Source of the DNA: JAUIKM01 sp964445695
GTDB taxonomy: Bacteria; Bacteroidota; Ignavibacteria; Kapaibacteriales; UBA7675
Assembly: GCA_964445695.1 (NCBI GenBank)
Contig: CAYULF010000018.1
Span: forward strand, 59,789 to 123,788
Length of the DNA: 64,000 nt
Direction: 5' to 3'
Shown: positions 7,160 to 14,247 of the stretch, one piece after another
Numbering within the stretch: the first letter of the stretch is position 1
How the letters are laid out: each line of letters begins with the position of its first letter
Program-made: the position numbers and the translations under genes
The notes under the pieces: generated by a model
Told to the model about the DNA's origin: nothing
Databases searched by the model: none
The model's input: the letters and a program-made list of their open reading frames with translations, nothing else

Positions 7160-9952
7160 TCAGCGCACAATCAGGGGCAGCGTAGCAAACTCCATACCGC
7201 TGTCGATCAGCAGTCTGTAGTGTCCCGCTGCCACGGGAAGTCCGTTGCTGTCGCGACCGTTCCATTCCCAACGGAGCGGTGCAACTACCTGCTGACGTCG
7301 CACCGTGTTGCCTTGCAGGTCGACAATGCGAAGTTCAACGCGACCATCCAGAGCGATATCGAAGACGCCATGTCCGCCGGGCATCGGGTTCGGCATGACC
7401 GTAACCGACTGCGCCAGTTTGTCGTCGTAGCGCACCGATGACGTCACCTGGCCCTCGCCGTTAAGAGTGACTTCAATCGGCGATACCTGACCGTCGACAG
7501 TCAGCAACATCGTCGCACTGTACGCGCCCGCTTCCATAGGATCGAACTGCAGTGTGAGGCTCATACTGCCGTCGGCGTCGATGTTCACAGGCAGGAATTG
7601 CACCAAAGCAAACACACCCTGCGCGACGCCCTCAAATTCCACGGCACTGATTGTAGCGCCATTCGAGCCGGCCTGAATGTCGAACATCCGCTCAGCCGGT
7701 CCACCCGCAATGTCGGTCGAGCCGAAATCGATGTTGCCGACTGAGGCGACAGCCGCCAGGCCTTCGCCATTCAGTGCGACGCCTGCACCGGGATTGACTG
7801 CATTGTTGTCGAAGCTGATACGGCCGCTGTGTTCACCCGCTGATGTCGGCGCGTAGCGAATCGAAATCGTTTCCTCACTTCCGGGCGCAATCGTGAAGGG
7901 CAGTGTTTTGGAATCGGCTACCGTAAATTCGGCGGCATTTGACGTGATGCCCGTGATTTCCAGAACGTCGTCGCCGATGTTCGAAATCACAAAGGATTCA
8001 GTGCGATCCATTCCCGTCAGCACGCCTTCAAACTCCAGCGTTGTTACCGAAGTGCGAATAGCAGGTCCTTCAGCCAACGGAGAGACGCTGACGTCCATCA
8101 CATTGCTCACAGCCTGCCCGCAGTCGTTGATCACAACGCAGGTATAGGCGCCCGCATCGGCCAGGGTCGCTTCGCTGATTGTGTAGCTGTTCTGCACGGC
8201 ATCAACGATTTCCTGACCATCGCGCCGCCAGCGGTACATCAGGTCCGCGCCGGTGGCCGTGACGCTCAGCGTCAGCGAGCCGCCTTCGTCGATCTGACCG
8301 CCGCCCGACTCATTCGTGATCATCGGCGCATCCGTGATCGTAATGACAATCGGAGCGCTGACGGCATCCGCGCCGCAGGGACCGCTGACCGTCGCCACAT
8401 AAGTGCCGGCGTTGGCCGCAGAAGCGTTGTTGATCGCCAGTTGCGGCTGGTCCGCACCCGGAATCTGGTTACCGTCTTTCGTCCAGCGATAGTTGAAGTC
8501 GCCCGCGGTTTCCACTTGCAACACGACATTTGCGCCTTCGCAGATCGCCTGCGATTCGGAGTGCGACACAATCGCGGGATCGAGGCCAACATTGACCTGC
8601 ACCGGATTGCTGGCAACAGAGGGACTGCAAATCCCGGACACAATAACGCTGTACATGCCCGCATCACCCAGGCCGGCGCTGGCAATCTGCAGCATCGGCC
8701 CGACCGCGCCGGGGATCGGTTGACCGTCTTTTTCCCAGGCAAAGGTCAGATCCGCACCGTCGGCAACCACTTCCAGCATGATCTGTTCGCCTTCGCAAAC
8801 ATTGGCGGCTTGCGGCGGCGTCACGATGGACGGTTTTTTGTCGACAGACAGAGTCGCGCCCTGGCTGGTAACTTCCTGGCCGCAGGCGCCAGTAACTACG
8901 ACGTCGTACGTGCCGGCGTCATCGGGACGGACGCCGTTGAGCGTGAGCATGATGTTCTCCGCCCCGCTGATCGGCGTCCCGTTTTTGCGCCACTGGAAGG
9001 TCGCGCCGGCGCCGTCCACCTGCACTTCAAATGTGGCCGTGCCGCCCTCACAACGCTCAAGGCTCACAGGCTCCATCGTGATAGACGGAGGACCGGCAAT
9101 CGAGAAGTTGTTGGACATCTCATCTTTGACGGCGGCGTCGGCCGCACTCGCCACGCGAATGCGATACTGGTTGCCCGGCGACTGCCCCGCCGGAATGTTC
9201 CAGATAAAAGAACCGCTCGATGCAGGCGTGCTGTTGGTGATCACCTGCGTGTAGGCTCCGCCGCCGTTGCTCGACAAGTCGATCTTGACATTGTCGATTA
9301 CGGTCGATTCCCACTCGATGGTCAGTTGATCGCCGGGACAGAACACGCCGCCCGTAGGTTTGGTGAGCGTGATGCTCGGCTGCGCCTCCACCGTCACTTT
9401 GACCGGCGTCAGCCAGTTCCAGTCGTCGCCGGCGTCGGACGAACCATTGTTGTTGACGGCGTTGCTGATGGCGCGGATGTAGTACTCACCCGGCGCGGTC
9501 GGGGCCGTCCACTCAAATTCAAAATCGACGGTGCCGCCGGAAATGACCTTTTTGGCGGAGTGCGTCATTTCCTTGCCGACCAGTTTGAGGCCGGAACCGG
9601 ATACCACGCTGAGCGAACCGATATCGGTGTTGCCGGTCTCCGTCGACTTGACGGCGATGTTGCAGCCCGCACGCACATGCGTGGAGTGCGCAACCTGAAG
9701 TGTGAACTTCGTTTTTGACCCCGGGGCAACCGTAAAAGTGCCCGTTTCACTGGTCAGAGTCAGCGTTGTGTTGTCGCTCTTGGTGGTGCCATGACAATTG
9801 CCGCAGCCCGTGCCGCCAACGAGGGTGTGCCCGGTCTGTCCGGTTGAATTGGCCAATAGTCCGGCAGAGCCGAACAGAAACATGCAGCACATGGCTGCAA
9901 AGATAAGTGCGGCGGAAGGCCGCGTTGAAGGTCTGATGGAGCAAGTCCTCAT
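7160..9952 (-). CDS. Secreted choice-of-anchor V/Reelin-like protein with CxxCH, Ig-like domains and T9SS tail
   Basis: 930 aa. Residues 1-35 form a signal peptide. A CGNCHG motif near residue 51 heads a domain of about 150 residues that resembles the choice-of-anchor V/Reelin-type module (HSTHVRAGCNIAV; APTAPGEYYIRAISNAVN). Four or more Ig-like repeats follow (about 290-620; recurring DAGTYxVxVSGxC with 'QWRKNG' or 'AWEKDG'). Then come choice-of-anchor D-type repeats (LEFEGVLTG; IDFGSTDIAGG) and a FlgD-like T9SS type A tail ending LPLIVR. CAGGAGG precedes the ATG. The CxxCH could bind haem c, which would be unusual on a T9SS cargo, or could be structural. Its gene ends a co-directional run of electron-transfer-like genes. 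Confidence 0.8.
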   Translation of the reverse strand: MRTCSIRPSTRPSAALIFAAMCCMFLFGSAGLLANSTGQTGHTLVGGTGCGNCHGTTKSDNTTLTLTSETGTFTVAPGSKTKFTLQVAHSTHVRAGCNIAVKSTETGNTDIGSLSVVSGSGLKLVGKEMTHSAKKVISGGTVDFEFEWTAPTAPGEYYIRAISNAVNNNGSSDAGDDWNWLTPVKVTVEAQPSITLTKPTGGVFCPGDQLTIEWESTVIDNVKIDLSSNGGGAYTQVITNSTPASSGSFIWNIPAGQSPGNQYRIRVASAADAAVKDEMSNNFSIAGPPSITMEPVSLERCEGGTATFEVQVDGAGATFQWRKNGTPISGAENIMLTLNGVRPDDAGTYDVVVTGACGQEVTSQGATLSVDKKPSIVTPPQAANVCEGEQIMLEVVADGADLTFAWEKDGQPIPGAVGPMLQIASAGLGDAGMYSVIVSGICSPSVASNPVQVNVGLDPAIVSHSESQAICEGANVVLQVETAGDFNYRWTKDGNQIPGADQPQLAINNASAANAGTYVATVSGPCGADAVSAPIVITITDAPMITNESGGGQIDEGGSLTLSVTATGADLMYRWRRDGQEIVDAVQNSYTISEATLADAGAYTCVVINDCGQAVSNVMDVSVSPLAEGPAIRTSVTTLEFEGVLTGMDRTESFVISNIGDDVLEITGITSNAAEFTVADSKTLPFTIAPGSEETISIRYAPTSAGEHSGRISFDNNAVNPGAGVALNGEGLAAVASVGNIDFGSTDIAGGPAERMFDIQAGSNGATISAVEFEGVAQGVFALVQFLPVNIDADGSMSLTLQFDPMEAGAYSATMLLTVDGQVSPIEVTLNGEGQVTSSVRYDDKLAQSVTVMPNPMPGGHGVFDIALDGRVELRIVDLQGNTVRRQQVVAPLRWEWNGRDSNGLPVAAGHYRLLIDSGMEFATLPLIVR

Positions 9953-10051
9953 ACAGAGCCTCCTGTGTTTTGGTTTAACAAGGGAAAACGTACAGGAAGT
10001 GAAGCGTAACTCCGCAGGTCTTGCTCTGACCCGATGTGTCAGTGCGTCTCG

Positions 10052-10612
10052 TCAAAAAGTTATCGTCAATTTTTGTGTTTCGGCGTCAAACGCCGATTGA
10101 AACTCTTGCAGCGGCAAGGTCGCCTGGCTGCCCGCAAACGGTACGCCGGTTTTGGGATCAAAGTAACTGTCGTGGCAGGCGCACCAGATCCGATTTGTGT
10201 CCAGATCTTCCTCCACCGGGCAGGCCTGGTGTGTGCATTTGGCTGTGTACGCGTGGAAGGTGTCTTCCGCCGTGCGCACGATAATCAGAGGAAAACCGCC
10301 GTTATTCGATCCAAAACTGCGTTTCAGCGATCCGCCGACCTCCTGCAGCCGATCTTCTTCCGCGATGTTCAGTTCGACCGTGACGGCATTGCCGGGGTCG
10401 GTATCGTCAGGGCCGCGCGTCGTGTCGTCTTCACAGCTGTTCAACAGCGTCGCCAGGCTGCCGCCTGCCAGCGCCAGTCCAAGAACGCCGGCCGAACGCG
10501 TCAGAAAGCTGCGCCGGTCCAGCTGCGCTTCGGCATCGGCCCCCGTCAGCTCCGTCTCCGGCGCCGGGAACGCCGCCCTCGGTCCGCGCTGCGATTGATT
10601 GTCCGTTTTCAT
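10052..10612 (-). CDS. Rieske [2Fe-2S] protein with Tat-type lipoprotein signal
   Basis: 186 aa from the ATG at 10612; a TTG in frame at 10660 would add 16 residues but has no good ribosome site, whereas AAGGA precedes the ATG. DRRSFLTRSAGVLG is a twin-arginine signal, and the following LLNSC looks like a lipobox, so the protein is probably exported folded and lipid-anchored. The cluster boxes are CTHQAC and CACHDS. Cys and His ligands are present, as is the disulfide Cys pair of bc1/b6f-type high-potential Rieske proteins, with the Ser and Tyr that raise potential (CHDSYFD). No cytochrome b gene is nearby, so this is not an ordinary bc1 operon. Likely a periplasmic electron carrier or oxidoreductase subunit. 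Confidence 0.88.
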   Translation of the reverse strand: MKTDNQSQRGPRAAFPAPETELTGADAEAQLDRRSFLTRSAGVLGLALAGGSLATLLNSCEDDTTRGPDDTDPGNAVTVELNIAEEDRLQEVGGSLKRSFGSNNGGFPLIIVRTAEDTFHAYTAKCTHQACPVEEDLDTNRIWCACHDSYFDPKTGVPFAGSQATLPLQEFQSAFDAETQKLTITF

Positions 10613-10734
10613 GTCTGTCGTATCCTTGCTTCGCGATTTGTGATTCTCGCCCGTATTCAATCCAGCTGAGAACCGGACGCTGCGCCGTTTGTTGTCCGCA
10701 GTTGCAACCGCAGCGCCCGCATTCCTTTCGTCAA

Positions 10735-11400
10735 TTACTTGGCCATGCCGTTCGTGCCGAACAGGCTCACTTCCACCTCGATGTTCTCACTCACTTTGCT
10801 GCCGATGATGTCGCCCTTGCCCGCAACTTTGTGCTCGGACAGCGGCACCGCAAAGGCGGTTTTCACCATCAGGAAATCGCCTGGAGCGCGTTCGCGCGTC
10901 TTGTCGGACTCGGGCAGAATCGTCAGCGTAACATCGGTAACCATGTCGCGGTTGACGCCGCGCATGGCAAATGCCCCGTGCGCCTTGGCCGTCAGAACAA
11001 TTTTGGCATCTGATTTGGACGTCACCTTTACGTCGCTCAGTTTCTTGATCTCAAAACTGATCGTCGGGTGTGTCTCCGCGTCCAGCCAGGTGGAGCTGAA
11101 CATGTGCTCGTCGCGTTTTTTAATGCCCGTCTGCATCGTCGCCACGCGCACTTCCACTTTGCCTTTGCTCATCTCGATATTGGCCGGGTTGAGCGTAAAC
11201 TGACCGCTGATCCCGTCAGCTGTACCGTCGATGTCTTCCAGCGGCGCTTTGCTCGAAAACTTCGCTTCATTTTTACCGACTTTGTCCGTAAAACCGAAGC
11301 TCTGCGGTCCGGTCAATCCCAACTCCTGGCTCATATCCGCGGCCTGCACGGCGGGCGCCAGCACAATCAGCATGGCAGCCATCGCTAAAATCGTTTTCAT
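10735..11400 (-). CDS. YceI-family periplasmic protein
   Basis: 221 aa from the ATG at 11400, preceded by AGAGGA; the open frame extends upstream but that part is GC-rich junk. Signal peptide at residues 1-20 (ending VQAA). The body has the YceI lipocalin-like signature: SGQFTLNPANIEMSKGKVEVRVATMQTG-type start, KKRDEHMFSSTWLDAETHPTISFE, and a C-terminal strand with KVSENIEVEVSLFG. YceI proteins bind polyisoprenoids or similar amphiphiles in the periplasm and are often found by cytochrome genes. It lies between the Rieske gene and a small membrane-protein gene, all on the minus strand with 120-base gaps. Confidence 0.9.
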   Translation of the reverse strand: MKTILAMAAMLIVLAPAVQAADMSQELGLTGPQSFGFTDKVGKNEAKFSSKAPLEDIDGTADGISGQFTLNPANIEMSKGKVEVRVATMQTGIKKRDEHMFSSTWLDAETHPTISFEIKKLSDVKVTSKSDAKIVLTAKAHGAFAMRGVNRDMVTDVTLTILPESDKTRERAPGDFLMVKTAFAVPLSEHKVAGKGDIIGSKVSENIEVEVSLFGTNGMAK

Positions 11401-11519
11401 CACATCCTCTTTACTGTTGAATGTTTCTGGTAGATCGTTCCGGGAAATGGTATTGATGTGTTTGTGTTGCGGGGGGAAGGCAGCTCCGCCGGGCGGCGGC
11501 AACATCCACCCAAACCTTT

Positions 11520-11816
11520 TTATGTTTGGCCCGCTGCCGATCGTCTGAGTTTGAAGACTGCAATCAGCAGGAGCAGGGCGAACGGCGCTCCGAGTGATAA
11601 AACACCGCACATCTCTTTCGGTGTCGTTCCGGAAGGCAGAAGCCCCAGGACAAATTGCTCGACCCACTCTGTGCTCGTTTCGTCGAACAACTCGTCGTAG
11701 GTCTCCACCGCCACCGAGGTTTTTGTGTAGATATCACAACCGTGAGCTATCCAGACAGCCGTCAGCGCGAGCAGCACCAACACCGAAGCAATGGCGACAA
11801 GTTTCCAGATGTTCAT
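11520..11816 (-). CDS. Small two-helix membrane protein, unknown function
   Basis: 98 aa with hydrophobic helices at about 5-25 and 72-90 and an acidic loop between (ETYDELFDETSTEW) that carries no known motif. A Cys lies at the end of helix 1 (HGCDIY) and another before helix 2 (EMCGV). GGAGA precedes the ATG. The end is basic (KLRRS), which suggests both termini in the cytoplasm and the acidic loop in the periplasm. I do not recognise the family. Position between the cytochrome-porin-like gene and the YceI gene suggests the same transcription unit. Confidence 0.65.
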   Translation of the reverse strand: MNIWKLVAIASVLVLLALTAVWIAHGCDIYTKTSVAVETYDELFDETSTEWVEQFVLGLLPSGTTPKEMCGVLSLGAPFALLLLIAVFKLRRSAAGQT

Positions 11817-11864
11817 ATTTTTTTCTCCGAAGCCCGTGGCGCGTCCTCGCGCCGGCTCTCTGAA

Positions 11865-13091
11865 TCAAAAATAAAAGTGCAATTGCGCATGCCATCGCGA
11901 CGAGCGAAACTGCTCCGCGGTGCGCGGCGTCAGATCCGTGTCGACAATGCGATACTCGGGCCGCAGTTCCATCCAGGGCAGCAGGAAGACCTGTGCGCCG
12001 AAAACGTAATGGCGGCGCTCCTGCCGGATCACGGCGGCCGCTCCATCCACTTCCGTTATGTCGCGATCGCTGCGCGAATCCTCCGCCCGAGCGTACAGCA
12101 GCAGCGACTGACGCAACTGATACATCAGTTCGAGTGAAAAATTGTCCGTCGTCCGCAGACCATCCTTGTCCGACCTGGCGTATTCGGCCATCAGAGCCAG
12201 TCGGTCGGTCCAGCCGACACCGACAAAGTAATTGCTCAATGTGAAGTCGCCGTTGGCCAGCAGCGATGCGCCCAGCCAGGTATTGAGCTCGCCTTCCAGC
12301 AGCCGCGGCCACAGTACCGCCCGCACAACGGTCGAAAGGTTGTTCTCGTCCTCAATCAGCGAAATAGTCTCGCCGTTCAGGTTCTGCACGGTCTGTTCGG
12401 CCAGATTCTTGGCCTGGAACAGACCGGCCGAAACCGAGAGTTCCTTCAGGCCGAAATACGTCAGCTCTGCACCAAGTTCGGCGTAGTTGGGCGCTATCAG
12501 CGGCGTAAACTCGGTCGAGGCCAGCGACCGCACCATCATTGTGTGGTCGTCGTAGCGCATGCCGATCGAGGGCTGGAAGTAACCGGCGCGCAGCTGCGGC
12601 AGGCTGTAGTTCGGCTGGTACTGCACCGAGGCGGCCCAGTTTTCCTGGCCGTCGTAGACCTGCGGCCCGGCGCTGTACGTGCCCTCAAACACCAGCTCGG
12701 CCATCGGCGAATACGCGGCGTAGAACGCTCCCTGCATCGGAAATATCTTGCGCTCGGCATCCGGGTCGTCGTGCGCACGCGTCATCTGCAGGCGGAAATC
12801 CGCGCCCAGCGTCAGAGCGCCGTCCAGCAGCGTGTTTGACTCGGGCGTCAAAGCCTCGAAGAACTCGGCCATGCCGAGCGCTTCCAGGTCGACGAGCGAG
12901 ACGCCTTCGTAGGCATACCAGCCCAGCTCATTGCGCAGACCGCTGCCCTGAAAGTTGACATGACAGTTGATGCAGCGATTGCCACTCAGTAACGTGAATT
13001 GCGGTATCGCCTGCAAGGAGGGGGAGGAACAGACGAGAATCAGCAGGAATCCGGCGGCGCGAAGCATCGCGCCCGACAGTGATGTCAGCAT
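11865..13091 (-). CDS. Outer-membrane beta-barrel with N-terminal haem c motif (cytochrome-porin-like)
   Basis: 408 aa. Signal peptide about 1-28 (a second Met at residue 9 could also start). Immediately after it comes IPQFTLLSGNRCINCHVNFQ, a CxxCH haem-attachment motif. The rest alternates polar and hydrophobic residues in strand-length blocks (for example ELTYFGLKELSVSAGLFQAK; NTWLGASLLANGDFTLSNYF) and ends with ...WHAQLHFYF, whose terminal Phe is the usual outer-membrane barrel signature. Length and order (monohaem segment, then about 350-residue barrel) resemble Cyc2-type fused cytochrome-porins. The identity is inferred from architecture, not from a recognised full match. First gene of a minus-strand set with membrane protein, YceI and Rieske genes. 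Confidence 0.75.
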   Translation of the reverse strand: MLTSLSGAMLRAAGFLLILVCSSPSLQAIPQFTLLSGNRCINCHVNFQGSGLRNELGWYAYEGVSLVDLEALGMAEFFEALTPESNTLLDGALTLGADFRLQMTRAHDDPDAERKIFPMQGAFYAAYSPMAELVFEGTYSAGPQVYDGQENWAASVQYQPNYSLPQLRAGYFQPSIGMRYDDHTMMVRSLASTEFTPLIAPNYAELGAELTYFGLKELSVSAGLFQAKNLAEQTVQNLNGETISLIEDENNLSTVVRAVLWPRLLEGELNTWLGASLLANGDFTLSNYFVGVGWTDRLALMAEYARSDKDGLRTTDNFSLELMYQLRQSLLLYARAEDSRSDRDITEVDGAAAVIRQERRHYVFGAQVFLLPWMELRPEYRIVDTDLTPRTAEQFRSSRWHAQLHFYF

Positions 13092-13237
13092 ACGATCAGT
13101 CGGAAAAATTACGTGTGTGCGGGAAGAACAAAGCGCCCTCCCGTTGGATTTTTCACTTGGTCTGTTGAAATCGTCGTGCTACCGGACCGCCAAAATACCA
13201 AATTTGATCGGTGTCGACAGTAGCACATTAACGCAGT

Positions 13238-14128
13238 TTACTGGTACTTTTTACGGATAGTGCGCCGAAAGTCGCCAGGCGACGCACCCGTGTTTTTGCG
13301 AAAAAAACGGCCAAAATACGATGGATCGGCAAAATTCAGCGTGAAAGCGATTTCCTTGACGCTCTCCTCCGAGTAAAAGAGCAGTCGCTTGGCTTCGAGA
13401 ATAATGCGCTCCTGAATCAGTTCGCCGGCGGACTTCCCCAGCGCCTTCTGGCACAGATCGTTCAGATGGCTCGGCGTAATGAACAGCATGGACGCGTACT
13501 GACTTACCGAATGCACCGCGCGGAAGTGCTCCTCCACCAGCGCCGTAAATCGTTTGATTTGCTCCGATGCAGAACGACCGGCGCCGTCTTCAGGCGCTTC
13601 AGTGCCGTGTTCATCCACAAATACGCGGCGCGCATACTGCAGAATCAGGCTCAGATACGTGCGCACGATGTCGACGCGACTCAGTCCGGAGGCGGCGAAT
13701 TCACGCTGCAACAGTCCCAAAACCTGACCGAAGTGCTCGCGCTCCGCCGCGGGCAACTGTATCGTCGGATCGAGGTCCGGCCGCATGAAAGGCATATCCC
13801 GAAAGGGATCGCCCGCACCCGCGCCGAGTGCGTAAAAATCCTGGTTGAAAACTATCACGGAGCCGTAGGACCCCGGATTGCGTCGCACCTGATGGATGCG
13901 CCCGGGAGGCACCGCGTGCAGGGAGAAATTGCGGATCGGATAGCGCGCAAAATCGATTTCGTGTTCACCGCCGCCGCCTTCAAAGTAAAACATCTCGTAG
14001 TAGTCGTGGCGATGCGGCTTGCCGTAGTCGTACCCTTCCTTGCGCAGGTTGAGGGGCAACACGGCAAAATACAGATTATCGATATCGTGCGACTCGCCGC
14101 GATATGTCGGAATGTCGGTAGAGCTCAT
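13238..14128 (-). CDS. AraC-family transcriptional regulator
   Basis: 296 aa from the ATG at 14128, preceded by GGAG; a longer frame to 14251 reaches into the upstream gene and is less likely. The N-terminal cupin-like sensor part (about 20-150: HRHDYYEMFYFEGGGGEHEID, VPPGRIHQV) is followed by two helix-turn-helix motifs at about 200-292 (QYASMLFITPSHLNDLCQK; VKEIAFTLNFADPSYFGRFF). Cytoplasmic activator expected to sense a small molecule. Lies 119 bases downstream of the FG-GAP lipoprotein gene and upstream (146 bases) of the cytochrome-porin-like gene, so it may control either. Confidence 0.92.
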   Translation of the reverse strand: MSSTDIPTYRGESHDIDNLYFAVLPLNLRKEGYDYGKPHRHDYYEMFYFEGGGGEHEIDFARYPIRNFSLHAVPPGRIHQVRRNPGSYGSVIVFNQDFYALGAGAGDPFRDMPFMRPDLDPTIQLPAAEREHFGQVLGLLQREFAASGLSRVDIVRTYLSLILQYARRVFVDEHGTEAPEDGAGRSASEQIKRFTALVEEHFRAVHSVSQYASMLFITPSHLNDLCQKALGKSAGELIQERIILEAKRLLFYSEESVKEIAFTLNFADPSYFGRFFRKNTGASPGDFRRTIRKKYQ

Positions 14129-14247
14129 ACCTGACTCTCCAGCTTGTCCCGGGGAACCGTCTGCGAGGATTTCAGGCGCTTGCGCCGGGCGCGACGCAAT
14201 TGCATGAAAAACCGTAAAGGATGTTGAAACCGCGGAAGCGCGGTACG

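Noticed and set aside
8441..9718. 425-codon plus-strand frame
   Set aside because: Antisense shadow of the Ig-like T9SS gene.
10612..10660. TTG start extending the Rieske protein by 16 residues
   Set aside because: No ribosome site; the ATG at 10612 has AAGGA and directly precedes the Tat signal region.
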